DNA of 64,000 nt from Guptibacillus algicola (GTDB lineage: Bacteria; Bacillota; Bacilli; Bacillales; Guptibacillaceae): NCBI RefSeq assembly GCF_020171805.1, contig NZ_JAIVAF010000001.1, forward strand, positions 124,001 through 188,000. The letters are read 5' to 3'. The position numbers were made by a program, and so were the translations under genes. Each line of letters opens with the position of its first letter. Position 1 is the stretch's first letter. Positions 25,920 to 34,941 of the stretch are shown here, one piece after another. Below the pieces are notes generated by a model. The model was given only the letters and a program-made list of their open reading frames with translations, was not told the origin of the DNA and did not search any database.

Positions 25920-26555
25920 CTACATTTCTTTAATATCTAGAACTTTGAACCCATTTTGCTCAAGTTTTGCTATGAATTGATCGATGTTTTCCTTCTTCTC
26001 AATCTTCATAACAATTCTTCTTACATTCTGATTCGTTTCATCAAAAGTGGAGAGAGAAATGATGTTCTCATGGAAACTTTTTGCAATTTTAGCAAGTCTA
26101 GCAATTCTACCTTCCGTTTCTGAAGAAGCGAAGGCAATCCTTACTCCTGATTTACGCATACCAAAAGCACTTTGGAACTGATCAAGAATATCTGCTCTTG
26201 TAATAATTCCAATACACTCTTCTTTCTCATCAACAACGGCAACCAAAGGTGCGTCATTTACTAACAACAACGTCGTTTCAAATACTGCTTCTTTATCAAC
26301 TGTGACATCCTTTTGATAAGCGATATCTCCAGCTTTTGTCTCCCTTAAGAATTGAGCTTTATCCGCGATCTCACTTTTAAAGAACGTTTTATAAATTCGG
26401 TTAAACGTTACGATCCCTCTATATTTTCCTTCTTGAATAACGGGAACCCCATCAATCTGATTGTTCTTTAGTATTTCAAGTGTTTCTTCAAGGCTTGTGT
26501 CGTACTTCACATAAACCGTTTCTCTAATTGTTTTCATTGCACTTCTTACAAACAC
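25920..26555 (-). CDS. CBS-domain pair protein with C-terminal ACT-like domain
   Basis: Soluble regulator-type protein of about 211 residues. Two CBS motifs occupy roughly residues 1-130 (for example IDGVPVIQEGKYRGIVT and IGIITRADIL), with a domain of ACT-like pattern after residue 140 (RIAFASSETEGRIARLAKI). This layout and length resemble AcuB, but the sequence is not close to B. subtilis AcuB and no acu genes are adjacent. CBS pairs bind adenine nucleotides. GTG at 26555 is preferred since GAGGTG stands 6 bases upstream; ATG at 26561 lies inside that site. Confidence 0.78.
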   Translation of the reverse strand: MFVRSAMKTIRETVYVKYDTSLEETLEILKNNQIDGVPVIQEGKYRGIVTFNRIYKTFFKSEIADKAQFLRETKAGDIAYQKDVTVDKEAVFETTLLLVNDAPLVAVVDEKEECIGIITRADILDQFQSAFGMRKSGVRIAFASSETEGRIARLAKIAKSFHENIISLSTFDETNQNVRRIVMKIEKKENIDQFIAKLEQNGFKVLDIKEM

Positions 26556-26696
26556 GTCCATCACCTCTTCAAAAAGTTACTTTCCCATATTATTAATACC
26601 ATATTATCAATACAATGTCCTCCCTAAAGATCAATAATGCAAATATGGGGTCAATTTTTAATAAAATGGGCGATATCGTTTCTTGAATATTCAGTC

Positions 26697-26734
26697 TTTT
26701 TAAGGTAAGATATTATCATAAGATACCCTTAAAA
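26697..26734. promoter_or_regulatory. Operator-like inverted repeat
   Basis: Arms TTTTTAAGGTA (26697-26707) and TACCCTTAAAA (26724-26734) form an interrupted palindrome between the divergent CBS gene and the 71-residue gene. It lies about 35 bases before the plus-strand ATG. It could be a repressor site or a cruciform; the binding factor is unknown. Confidence 0.35.
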
Positions 26735-26768
26735 GGACGTATATTAAACTAACGGAGATGATGGACCC

Positions 26769-26984
26769 ATGATAAACAAACTAAAAACACAATCTTTGTT
26801 GGGAAACGATGACCTTGATTTCAACCGTCGTCTAGGAATGCCGGTGGAAGTGTTTTGTCCTAAGATCAAGGATACCGTAGCATTCGGGAAGATCGAAATG
26901 TTCGATCAAAGCGAATTATTAATCAATGGAAATTGTTTTCAGATCGAGCAATATCTATTCTTTGGATGCCCAGAGCATAGGTAA
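26769..26984 (+). CDS. Small unrecognised protein, 71 residues
   Basis: I do not recognise this protein. It is soluble, has no hydrophobic segment, and contains two cysteines near EVFCPKIK and NGNCFQIEQY plus one in FGCPEHR, so a metal site is conceivable. ACGGAG stands upstream of the ATG. The gene is plus-strand within a minus-strand cluster and its stop is only 3 bases from the ypbF stop, an unusually tight convergent junction with no terminator. Confidence 0.6.
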   Translation: MINKLKTQSLLGNDDLDFNRRLGMPVEVFCPKIKDTVAFGKIEMFDQSELLINGNCFQIEQYLFFGCPEHR

Positions 26985-26987
26985 GCT

Positions 26988-27437
26988 TTACTTGTAAAAC
27001 AGATTTATGTCGAAGTTGTCTTTCATGTAAGTAAACACATCATGCCGTTTTTCCCATTGAGATTCATTTTTCCATAGTTCCTCACTACGATCAATAACCT
27101 CTAGTCGCAGCGAATCAAGCTCATCTTCAGCTTTCTTTAACTTTTTTGTAACTCTCCTCAACAGATAGTATACGAACCCAGTAAGCATAATCAAGATAAC
27201 AATGAAAGGTGCTCTTGAGAAAGAAAACACCTCCCACAGAATTGAAGTGCTCACCTGGAGCTGGTACACGATGAGACCTCCACTACCAACTAATAAGAGC
27301 ATGAAAACATAACTATAAAACTGTGATTTAGCTTTGTACTGTTTTTCTTCCATTTTCCGCTCAACGAGTTCGTTCAATAAAACGAGCGTTACATCTGACT
27401 GTGGTTGAGGGAGATTCCACTGCTTTAAAGCATCCAT
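26988..27437 (-). CDS. ypbF: DUF2663 membrane protein YpbF
   Basis: A 149-residue protein with two membrane segments (about residues 46-62 and 76-93) flanked by a soluble N-terminus and a long charged helix (KKLKKAEDELDSLRLEVIDR), probably coiled coil. Order ypbB-recQ-ypbD-ypbE-ypbF and the DUF2663 pattern identify it. Function is unknown. It is preceded by AAGGAGGACAACC before the ATG. Confidence 0.85.
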   Translation of the reverse strand: MDALKQWNLPQPQSDVTLVLLNELVERKMEEKQYKAKSQFYSYVFMLLLVGSGGLIVYQLQVSTSILWEVFSFSRAPFIVILIMLTGFVYYLLRRVTKKLKKAEDELDSLRLEVIDRSEELWKNESQWEKRHDVFTYMKDNFDINLFYK

Positions 27438-27520
27438 GGTTGTCCTCCTTTTTTGAAACTAGTGTATGCTCAAGATTCAGAAGATAATACCAGTGATGCA
27501 AAGAGCACGTAGAACTCACG

Positions 27521-27697
27521 TTAGGAATACATTGAATACAAGAGGAAAATAGCCACCATCGATAAAAAAAGCAGCGCTAAAATACGCACAAGTGTTAGAG
27601 AAGGTGTCGTTTCTTCTCTTTTTTTATTTGTTTTCTTTCTATTCGATTTATGCTTATGATATTCCTTTCTAGATGGCAAAGGACTTTCTTTTCTCAT
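27521..27697 (-). CDS. ypbE: Short YpbE-like protein without LysM domain
   Basis: A 58-residue protein: a very basic N-terminal tail (KHKSNRKKTNKKR) and one membrane segment near the C-terminus (about residues 36-55), then stop. In B. subtilis the gene at this place, ypbE, encodes about 240 residues with a membrane anchor and a C-terminal LysM wall-binding domain. Here only the anchor part exists, and the 83 bases to ypbF leave no room for a LysM remnant. AAAGGTG stands 6 bases before the ATG at 27697. Identification rests on position and topology. Confidence 0.6.
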   Translation of the reverse strand: MRKESPLPSRKEYHKHKSNRKKTNKKREETTPSLTLVRILALLFLSMVAIFLLYSMYS

Positions 27698-27720
27698 TGA
27701 ACTCACCTTTCATGATGGAC

Positions 27721-28299
27721 TCATTTTGAGGCTTTAAATTTGAGCAAACACCCCATAATGAAATCGATTAAGAAGTGTGCAGTTATCGTCACTGCTATAT
27801 TACCAGTACTTTTGTAGACAATCCCTAACAAGAAGCTTATCCCGACTACAAGGCTGAACAAAACTGGTTTAGTCAAATATCTAACATGAATAATTGCAAA
27901 CAATAAACTAGCCATCACCAATCCGAAGTGTGTCTGTAAAACTCCTCGGAACATTAATTCTTCACTGATCGATATAAGTAACGACAATACAAATATGTGA
28001 AAAATAGATCTCTTTCCAAATATCCGTTCATTGATCCCTCCATCATCAAATGCAGATTCAGGTAGAACCTTCATCAAGACTAAATCGATGGAAATAATCA
28101 AAAGTGCGGCCCCACCACCAAATACGATCATGTCGATCCACCTTAAGTCAAAAATCTGAGGAAGAAACCAAATTTCACGAAAAAGAAAAAATCCTCCTAC
28201 AAACGATAGTGCTACCAATACAAATTGAGTTAAATAAACATTCAAAAGTAATTCTCGATCTGAGAGGGTTTTTATAGCTTCTGCTTGTCTATTCTTCAC
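27721..28299 (-). CDS. ypbD: CPBP-family intramembrane metalloprotease YpbD
   Basis: Abi/CAAX-protease-like membrane protein of 192 residues with about six hydrophobic segments. The motifs are SEELMFRGVL (Glu pair and Arg, about residues 115-124), FAIIHVRYL and HFLIDF near the C-terminus, with the Glu and His expected to bind metal. It starts with GTG and overlaps the recQ stop by 11 bases, so it is translated after recQ. B. subtilis YpbD has the same position. Substrate unknown. Confidence 0.88.
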   Translation of the reverse strand: MKNRQAEAIKTLSDRELLLNVYLTQFVLVALSFVGGFFLFREIWFLPQIFDLRWIDMIVFGGGAALLIISIDLVLMKVLPESAFDDGGINERIFGKRSIFHIFVLSLLISISEELMFRGVLQTHFGLVMASLLFAIIHVRYLTKPVLFSLVVGISFLLGIVYKSTGNIAVTITAHFLIDFIMGCLLKFKASK

Positions 28300-29812
28300 C
28301 CTGCTCCCCCTTAGTAACGTTTAACATTAATTGCAATTCTTGATCCCAATTCATCCATACGTGCTCTAGAGCTGAATCTTCTTGTTTCATATACTGCTCT
28401 TCATCAAGGCCGCAAATATCACAGCATTGTTCGATCGAAGTCGTATATTCATCAAACCGTTTCAAAAGCCCGTGTCGTCTACATTCATCTTCAGAGAGCC
28501 AGTTTTTAAAACCTAACCACTTTGTTAATTTCCTCTTTCTCAACGTATTAACTTCAATCGAAAGTTCTTCCAATAGGTTATGATAGTGAAATGGTTTTAT
28601 TAAACCATTTTCCAAAACACCTTTCAGTTGCAATTGATAAACAATAAACCGCCAAGCTGTTTCAGAAAGCCTATGCTGAACGCCTTCCTTCTCATAATCA
28701 AGCGAAAGCACTTCACCCTTTCTCATTTGAAGATTAGCCAAAACCTCTTGTATTTGTTGGCGTTCAGGTAATTCAGTATCAATAAATGCAATCGGTAATC
28801 GCTCATCTTTTTCTGTATAAAGATGGATTGCGATCGCTGGTTTTTGATCTCTTCCTGCACGGCCAATCTCTTGAAGGTAGCTCTCAATATTCGATGGTGG
28901 ATGGAAATGAATAACGTACCTTACATTGCTTTTATTGATCCCCATCCCAAAAGCGTTCGTACTACAAATAATAGAAATCTCATCATTTAAAAACTGCTGT
29001 TGGATAAGAAGCCTCGTTTCAGATTCCAGTCCTGCATGGTAAGTTGCAACACCCTTAACTCCAGATTCCGTGAGTTTGTTACTGACCCGTTCCGCAAGAG
29101 ACCTACTCGAGAAATAGATGATTCCTGGTCCTTGAAGAGTCTTGCCATATTGTAAAACAGAGCGTAACTTGGAATCTAGTGAATGATGTCTTTCCAATTT
29201 AATCGCTATGTTTGGTCGATCGACGGTATTGATATGTAGCGCGGGATGCTTCATGTTTAATTGCTTAACGACATCCCTTCGTACATCTTCTGTCGCGGTA
29301 GCAGTTAAGGCAAGAAGCGGTGGGTTCGAAAGCTCCTCCCTAACGTCACCTAGCTTTAAGTAATCAGTTCTAAAATCATGCCCCCACTGTGATATACAAT
29401 GTGCCTCATCCACTACCATCAACGAGAAATGAATATTCTTCAGAGTTTGTTTCACCCTATTATTTTGAAGAATTTCAGGTGAAGCAAAGACAAACCTATA
29501 CGTCGATAAGTTTTGAAGAGCGTTTATCCGTTTATCGAAGTTCAGGAAACTATTCAGTGCCAAGACACGCTTTTCACCATTCGTTTTTAATTGCTGAACC
29601 TGATCCTCCATCAGTGAAACAAGAGGAGAAACGATCAAGACAGGAGAATGTCCGGAGTAAGCCGGAAGCTGATAGCAAAGCGACTTCCCAGCACCAGTAG
29701 GAAGCATCGCAAACACGTCTTTGCCATCTAAAACGTCTCGTATAATCTCCTCTTGCCCTCTTCTAAATTCCTTATAGCCAAACTGCTCATATAACACCTT
29801 TGTTAAATCCAT
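28289..29812 (-). CDS. recQ: ATP-dependent DNA helicase, RecQ family (RecS)
   Basis: 3'-5' DNA helicase acting in recombination and replication-fork repair. Superfamily 2 motifs are in order: FRRGQEEII, MLPTGAGKSLCYQLP (motif I), VDEAHCISQWGHDFR (motif II), LTATAT, IIYFSSR, and GIGMGINKSN/IGRAGRDQ (motif VI). The zinc-binding region with four cysteines lies toward the C-terminus (ECRRHG, QCCDICGL). At 507 residues it is the shorter form without HRDC, like B. subtilis RecS (YpbC). Its ATG overlaps the TAA of ypbB as TAATG. Confidence 0.95.
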   Translation of the reverse strand: MDLTKVLYEQFGYKEFRRGQEEIIRDVLDGKDVFAMLPTGAGKSLCYQLPAYSGHSPVLIVSPLVSLMEDQVQQLKTNGEKRVLALNSFLNFDKRINALQNLSTYRFVFASPEILQNNRVKQTLKNIHFSLMVVDEAHCISQWGHDFRTDYLKLGDVREELSNPPLLALTATATEDVRRDVVKQLNMKHPALHINTVDRPNIAIKLERHHSLDSKLRSVLQYGKTLQGPGIIYFSSRSLAERVSNKLTESGVKGVATYHAGLESETRLLIQQQFLNDEISIICSTNAFGMGINKSNVRYVIHFHPPSNIESYLQEIGRAGRDQKPAIAIHLYTEKDERLPIAFIDTELPERQQIQEVLANLQMRKGEVLSLDYEKEGVQHRLSETAWRFIVYQLQLKGVLENGLIKPFHYHNLLEELSIEVNTLRKRKLTKWLGFKNWLSEDECRRHGLLKRFDEYTTSIEQCCDICGLDEEQYMKQEDSALEHVWMNWDQELQLMLNVTKGEQGEE

Positions 29813-30864
29813 TAAACCCCTTCTTTGCACAGAGTTAATCTAATTTCAAAATATCCATAGCGGTCATTCAGATGATCTCGGATGGTTTTTAGTCTCTGAC
29901 TGTTCGTCTCATTGCTCGCCTTTAAGATGTCCTCCTGTGATTGTTTAGAAACGAAGGAATCGATTGAAAAACCCGCAACGTTTATCGCTATTTCCACGAT
30001 GTGATCCTCGATCGTACTCCTCTTCAATCTTCTAATGTCCATGATTTGTTGAAACGTCATTCCTTTTTGGAGGAGCGAATACGTAGTTCGAGTGGATGCT
30101 GTCAATGGGACAGGGATCCGTTTATTCTCAACAAAAGACGATAATATAGGAAATGTTGCCGGATCATCTCGCGTATGTGTGATACAAGCATGTATGACGC
30201 CATAAAAGAACAACAATCCTTGTTCATTAGAAATATGAAGAGTTGAACAACTTTGATGAAATGTTAAACCAGTTCTATGAAAGCCACTTAACCGTAGTAC
30301 AAACAATCGAGCATGTGCTTCGGGGAGCTTCCTTAATACCTGTGTTAGTTCTTCGTAAAGGCTCCTTGCAATCCGCTCACGTTTCTCTGATTTCTTAGGG
30401 AAATGCTTTCTAACCCACTCCTGAACTTGTTCATCACGAATGACTGGATAAAATATCATGTTATTATTTACTGAATGCGATAGCGTCTGCATGAATAAAC
30501 TAATACGAGCCCAAAAGACTTCAGTAATTTGATGGTACTTCCAACCATTTAAGTATGGGGGAAAAGGGTGTTGTTTTAGAAAACCTTCTAGGGCAACGTT
30601 CCCTTTCTCATTTACCTTGTAAGTATCTTGACTCACCTTCTCTAGAAAGCCATTTTGATAAAGAACCAAAACAGATTCTTCAATATGGCTACGATCCAAT
30701 GTCCTTTGCATCCCGAATAAGAAAGACAGTTGAAATAACTTTGCATCCTGAATTGTTTGAGATGATTTTTTACCTTTTAGTAAGTGTAAAGCTCCTGAAA
30801 TTGTTCGTTCACCATTCATTTGATTTAGTACAAACAAAATGAGTCCGTCTATGTATCGTACCAT
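29812..30864 (-). CDS. ypbB: YpbB family protein
   Basis: A 350-residue soluble protein known in Bacillaceae as the first gene before recQ. The C-terminal third has a helix-turn-helix-like segment (SLLQKGMTFQQIMDIRRLKRSTIEDHI), the domain found in RecQ-associated and helicase C-terminal HTH proteins. The N-terminal half is helical with no catalytic motif. The one-base overlap with recQ suggests a partner or regulator of the helicase. No experimentally known function comes to mind. Confidence 0.85.
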   Translation of the reverse strand: MVRYIDGLILFVLNQMNGERTISGALHLLKGKKSSQTIQDAKLFQLSFLFGMQRTLDRSHIEESVLVLYQNGFLEKVSQDTYKVNEKGNVALEGFLKQHPFPPYLNGWKYHQITEVFWARISLFMQTLSHSVNNNMIFYPVIRDEQVQEWVRKHFPKKSEKRERIARSLYEELTQVLRKLPEAHARLFVLRLSGFHRTGLTFHQSCSTLHISNEQGLLFFYGVIHACITHTRDDPATFPILSSFVENKRIPVPLTASTRTTYSLLQKGMTFQQIMDIRRLKRSTIEDHIVEIAINVAGFSIDSFVSKQSQEDILKASNETNSQRLKTIRDHLNDRYGYFEIRLTLCKEGV

Positions 30865-31074
30865 TGTATCACCCTATTTCTTTCTGCCTCTATTGTATCA
30901 AATTTTTTGTTCTGTTTAGTGATTTTCAAATCGGGTAACCTTTTAATAACGTTAGTAAAGGATTTAGCTATTGAAAAGTCAAGGCATCACCTTTACAATA
31001 AAGTTATCAAAAACTTTCATTTAATGAATATTGTGGTGATGAAAGACATATAGAAGTATTGAATAGGAGGTTAA

Positions 31075-31326
<252 letters not shown>

Positions 31327-31335
31327 AGATTCACC

Positions 31336-31368
31336 AATCTCCGATACATATATCGGAGATTTTTTTTA
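31336..31368 (+). terminator. Intrinsic terminator after fer
   Basis: Stem AATCTCCGATA/TATCGGAGATT followed by T8, 10 bases past the fer stop. Confidence 0.9.
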
Positions 31369-31391
31369 TTATCTTTTTCTCTGTATCGAAA

Positions 31392-31420
31392 TTGACACTT
31401 TAGTGCTTTCGTGGTAAAAA
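31392..31420 (+). promoter_or_regulatory. Putative sigma-A promoter of serA
   Basis: Perfect TTGACA (31392-31397), 17 bases, then TAAAAA (31415-31420) as a weak -10. It lies about 60 bases before the serA start. No T-box or other leader structure is seen in between. Confidence 0.5.
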
Positions 31421-31480
31421 GTAATGTATTATCTTTTCTAAATATTATAACAAAAAAAGAAAAGAAAAAAGGAGTGGAGA

Positions 31481-33064
31481 TTGTTGGCACATGTGTTAGT
31501 TACTGATTCTATTCAAGAAGATGGATTGCAACCATTACTTAATGACGATTCTATTCAGTGTGATATTGGCTCAACTGAGGAATTCGAGCAGCACCTTCCT
31601 AGATATGAGGCGCTATTAGTTAGAAGCGCTACAAAAGTAACATCTGACCTCCTCGATAAGATGCCCAACTTAAAAATTGTCGCGAGGGCTGGTGTAGGGA
31701 TCGACAATATCGACATAGATGAAGCAACGAAGCGAGGTGTTATCGTTGTTAACGCTCCTGACGGTAATACAATCTCAACGACAGAGCATACTTTTGCGAT
31801 GATGGCCTCTCTTGCAAGAAACATCCCACAAGGAACCTCTAGTTTGAAAAGCGGAAAATGGATGAGAAAACAATACGTAGGTACAGAACTGAACCGCAAA
31901 ACACTAGGTATTATCGGTTTAGGAAGAATCGGTACAGAATTATCAAGAAGGGCTAGAGCCTTTGGGATGAATGTCATGGTGTTCGACCCATTTTTAACGA
32001 ATGACCGTGCCGATAAACTCGATGTAGAGTCAGTCGACATCGACGCCCTGCTTGAGCATTCAGATTTCATTACTGTCCATACTCCTCTTACTGAAAATAC
32101 TCGAGGATTAATCAATGAGGAAACTCTCGCAAAAACTAAAAAAGGCGTTTTCCTCATCAATTGTGCGAGAGGTGGAATCATCGACGAAGCATCTCTCGTT
32201 CCGTTCCTAGATTCTGGTCACATAGGCGGTGTGGCACTAGATGTTTTTGAATCAGAACCACCAAATGAAGACCACCCTTTGCTCAAATACGACCAGGTTA
32301 TCGTAACTCCACACCTCGGTGCATCAACAAAAGAAGCTCAATTAAACGTTGCAGCACAAGTTGCTGATGAAGTTCACTTATTTCTTAATGGCAAACCTAT
32401 TCGAAATACGATCAACCTACCTGCATTTTCAAACGAAGAATATGACAAGATCAAGCCATACTACGAACTTACACGTAAAATGGGCAGCATCCTCTCACAA
32501 TGTATGAAATCTGCGGTAAACATTGTCGATGTAACATATGCAGGAACATTGACAGAATTAGATACAGCGATCTTAACTAGGAGCTTAATGGCTTCTTTCC
32601 TAAGATATAGATTAGACACAACTGTTAATGAAGTGAATGCTCCTTCCATCGCCAAAGAACGTGGCATTACTTATGGTGAGAAACACACTTCAGAAACGCA
32701 AGGTTACTCAAATCTCATTTCAGTAACAGTAGAAGGTGACAAAGGTTCATTTTCTTTACAAGGTACGTACATCAAAGAATACGGCGAGAGAATTACACAA
32801 TTAAATGGATTCGATATCGATTTCCATCCTCAAGGGCATCTTCTATATATTCAACATAATGACCGCCCTGGAGTGATCGGGAACGTAGGAAAAGTGTTAG
32901 GTGAGCATGAAGTGAATATCGCTACGATGCAAGTAGGAAGAAAAGTTGCTGGTGGAGAAGCCATCATGATGCTTTCTTTCGATGAAGCGCTCCCTAACCA
33001 CATAGAAAGCACAATCGAAAGCGTTCAAGATATCGTTAAGGTAGAACAAATTAAAAGCGTGTAA
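31481..33064 (+). CDS. serA: D-3-phosphoglycerate dehydrogenase
   Basis: First step of serine synthesis: oxidises 3-phosphoglycerate with NAD. The Rossmann motif is GIIGLGRIGTELSRRA (about residues 146-161), and the catalytic Arg, Glu and His lie in RGGIIDE, the EPPNEDHPL region and TPHLGASTKEA. The intervening ASB domain follows residue 320, and a C-terminal ACT domain (about 455-527) ends in EGIMMLSFD-like sequence. At 527 residues it is the long type. Start is TTG: AAGGAG lies 6 bases before the TTG at 31481, with a second TTG at 31484 also possible. Confidence 0.96.
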   Translation: MLAHVLVTDSIQEDGLQPLLNDDSIQCDIGSTEEFEQHLPRYEALLVRSATKVTSDLLDKMPNLKIVARAGVGIDNIDIDEATKRGVIVVNAPDGNTISTTEHTFAMMASLARNIPQGTSSLKSGKWMRKQYVGTELNRKTLGIIGLGRIGTELSRRARAFGMNVMVFDPFLTNDRADKLDVESVDIDALLEHSDFITVHTPLTENTRGLINEETLAKTKKGVFLINCARGGIIDEASLVPFLDSGHIGGVALDVFESEPPNEDHPLLKYDQVIVTPHLGASTKEAQLNVAAQVADEVHLFLNGKPIRNTINLPAFSNEEYDKIKPYYELTRKMGSILSQCMKSAVNIVDVTYAGTLTELDTAILTRSLMASFLRYRLDTTVNEVNAPSIAKERGITYGEKHTSETQGYSNLISVTVEGDKGSFSLQGTYIKEYGERITQLNGFDIDFHPQGHLLYIQHNDRPGVIGNVGKVLGEHEVNIATMQVGRKVAGGEAIMMLSFDEALPNHIESTIESVQDIVKVEQIKSV

Positions 33065-33067
33065 ACG

Positions 33068-33100
33068 AAAAGAACAAGAGCCGACGGCTCTTGTTCTTTT
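33068..33100 (+). terminator. Intrinsic terminator after serA
   Basis: Palindrome AAAAGAACAAGAGCC/GGCTCTTGTTCTTTT over 33 bases, directly abutting repeat element copy 2. Unlike the other three sites, no second copy is found on the far side of the element. Confidence 0.9.
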
Positions 33101-33484
33101 AGATTTCGAGAAAGGCTTAAGTACCATTTGCGACGGGTAGGGGGGAATTTCGGCTCCTGTGGGGTCTCACCTGTCCCGCATATCCCGCTATAATCGAGCA
33201 CCCTTCCGCTCCAATCAACATTAATATGATTGATTTAAAGACTAGACAAAAGCTTATTAAATACGGATATAGTGATTACCTAATAAATTATCGCACGGAA
33301 AGTTTGTTCTGAACCACCTCAACCTAGTAGGAGTGAATATCGCTTGACTCCCGTGGAAAACGGGCGTTCGAGACTCGGAGTGGACCGCTTTTGTCCGCGA
33401 GGAGGCTCGGGCGTTCGTCCACAGGAAAGCAAGCGATATTCAAACTCCTACGGCCTCGGGATCACAATAGAAAGGTATTAGACC
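33101..33484. mobile_element. MITE-like dispersed repeat, copy 2 (degenerate, about 384 bp)
   Basis: Same family as copies 1, 3 and 4. The left end AGATTTCGAGAAAG resembles the AGATTGTCnAGAAAG terminus. The GC-rich half B has lost about 55 bases internally and keeps CTCCTGTGGGGTCTCACCTG and CCGCTCCAATCAACAT. Half A is complete: GTAGGAGTGAATATCGCTTG pairs with CAAGCGATATTC. Against the other copies (GAATACCACTTG with CAAGTGGTATTC) both arms changed together, which indicates selection on, or homogenisation of, the folded form. The right end has diverged and no flanking direct repeat is found. It fills the gap between serA and the PHP gene. Confidence 0.75.
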
Positions 33485-33490
33485 AGATTT

Positions 33491-34300
33491 TCAAAACTCG
33501 ATCGACTTTCGTTCTCCCTTATCAAAGGTCATTAAATGCGAATACCCAACAGATTTCGCTAGAGTAATCGCCTGGTCATAATCAGCGCCAACATCCCGAG
33601 GAACATGAGCATCCGATGATAGTACGATCGGAATACCTTTCTCATAGCACATCTTTAATAAATCATAATCAGGATATAGTTCACCAACAGGTTTTCTTAA
33701 TCCAGCAGTACTGATCTCAACACACGTTTTCGAATTTGCGAGTGCATTTGTAGCTCTATCATATTGTTCGAGAAGAAAATCTTTATTATCAGGCTTATAA
33801 TTGAATATCTTTACTAGGTCTAGGTGACCCACTATATCGAATAAGTTCGATTCAGCAAGCGTCACTACCTGATCAAAATATTTTCTATATGTATCAAACA
33901 AATCTCTTTCATCCCAAAGATGGCGATATTCCGCAAGATCGATACCAAAGTCCTCTACCCAATGAATAGACCCGATCACATAATCAAATTGATACGATGA
34001 AATGAATTTCTTCATCTCTGCATGCTTCAGAGGCGTATAATCCATTTCAATGGACATTTTCACATCCATACCTTTGTTCTTTGCTTCCTCAAACAATCGT
34101 ACATATTCGTTCATGTTGTACCATCTTCGTTGATTCACCCATGGGTTTTGCAATATATCTTCCGTTTCATGGAAATGATATGCATGTTCTGATATCCCAA
34201 AGTGATCAATATTTTTCTTTCTTGCTTCCTCCACGAATTTAGTTAAGTAATCAAGCGTTAGCGTCCCTTTTTCCAAATGGTTATGATAGTCAGTATACAC
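33491..34300 (-). CDS. PHP-domain histidinol-phosphatase (HisJ family)
   Basis: Probable phosphatase of the last-but-one step in histidine synthesis. The 269 residues have the PHP metal motifs YHNHLEKG (His7, His9-type pair at the N-terminus), ISEHAYHFHE, VIGSIHWVED, IVGHLDLV and SSDAHVPRDVG. The family also includes other trinuclear phosphoesterases, so the substrate is likely but not certain. Start is GTG with GGGG about 8 bases upstream. It is convergent with serA across repeat element copy 2 and is not in a his operon. Confidence 0.88.
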   Translation of the reverse strand: MYTDYHNHLEKGTLTLDYLTKFVEEARKKNIDHFGISEHAYHFHETEDILQNPWVNQRRWYNMNEYVRLFEEAKNKGMDVKMSIEMDYTPLKHAEMKKFISSYQFDYVIGSIHWVEDFGIDLAEYRHLWDERDLFDTYRKYFDQVVTLAESNLFDIVGHLDLVKIFNYKPDNKDFLLEQYDRATNALANSKTCVEISTAGLRKPVGELYPDYDLLKMCYEKGIPIVLSSDAHVPRDVGADYDQAITLAKSVGYSHLMTFDKGERKSIEF

Positions 34301-34385
34301 ACCTACATCCCCTTTATTGAACTAGTTTGACTTTTACAGTATCATTGTAACGCACAAAAGCTTCGCAAGATAGCACGTATCCAAA

Positions 34386-34430
34386 CAAAGAAGCGCTAAA
34401 ACCTATTTCTCATAGGTTCAGCGCCTCTTA
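34386..34430 (-). terminator. Terminator after the 127-residue gene
   Basis: Arms GCGCT-AAAACCTAT and ATAGGTT-CAGCGC (34393-34424), followed by a T-rich stretch on the minus strand. Confidence 0.65.
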
Positions 34431-34435
34431 CAAAA

Positions 34436-34819
34436 CTACTTCTTATCATTCAAATCAAATTCTTCGGCGATTTCAGCCATCTTCGTAGGCATCTTCTCGT
34501 CATTAAATACATGTTGTGCATTCTTGTAGCGAACAGGGTTTATTTTCCGTACTTTCTTATTATTTGTTCCCTGTTCATCACCGCTCTTACCATAACCGAT
34601 ATAAGATGGGTAGTTCTCTTGATTACTAGGGTTACTCTGGCTTGTTTTCTTCGCCTCAGGAGATTTCGATTGTTGACCATATTGCTTTGCTGTTTCAGCA
34701 CCAACCTTAATTGCCTTTCTTGTTAGCTTTCTTGCACGTTTAGAGAGTGATAATACGAGTACAATCACAGATAAAAAGCCCAAAGAGCTGATTAAATTTT
34801 TCATAGACTTTTTCAACAT
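34436..34819 (-). CDS. Unrecognised membrane-anchored basic protein, 127 residues
   Basis: I do not recognise a family. An N-terminal membrane segment (about residues 9-25, ISSLGFLSVIVLVLSL) is followed by a strongly basic stretch (SKRARKLTRKAIK), a Ser/Gln/Asn-rich middle of low complexity, and a conserved-looking acidic end (MPTKMAEIAEEFDLNDKK). AGGAGG stands 5 bases before the ATG. It is alone between the PHP gene and resE with its own terminator. Confidence 0.7.
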   Translation of the reverse strand: MLKKSMKNLISSLGFLSVIVLVLSLSKRARKLTRKAIKVGAETAKQYGQQSKSPEAKKTSQSNPSNQENYPSYIGYGKSGDEQGTNNKKVRKINPVRYKNAQHVFNDEKMPTKMAEIAEEFDLNDKK

Positions 34820-34892
34820 AATTTCCTCCTGTCTAGTTTATCTACTTATCTATTGTGTAGCAAAAAGGAGAAGATTATACCTTTTGGTAAAC

Positions 34893-34921
34893 AAAAAAGC
34901 CCTCCATCTAGAAGGACTTTC
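34893..34921 (-). terminator. Terminator after resE
   Basis: Imperfect stem AAGCCCTCC/GAAGGACTT (34898-34919) with TTTTTTG after it on the minus strand. Confidence 0.7.
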
Positions 34922-34941
34922 TGTGAATACAAAGCAATTAT

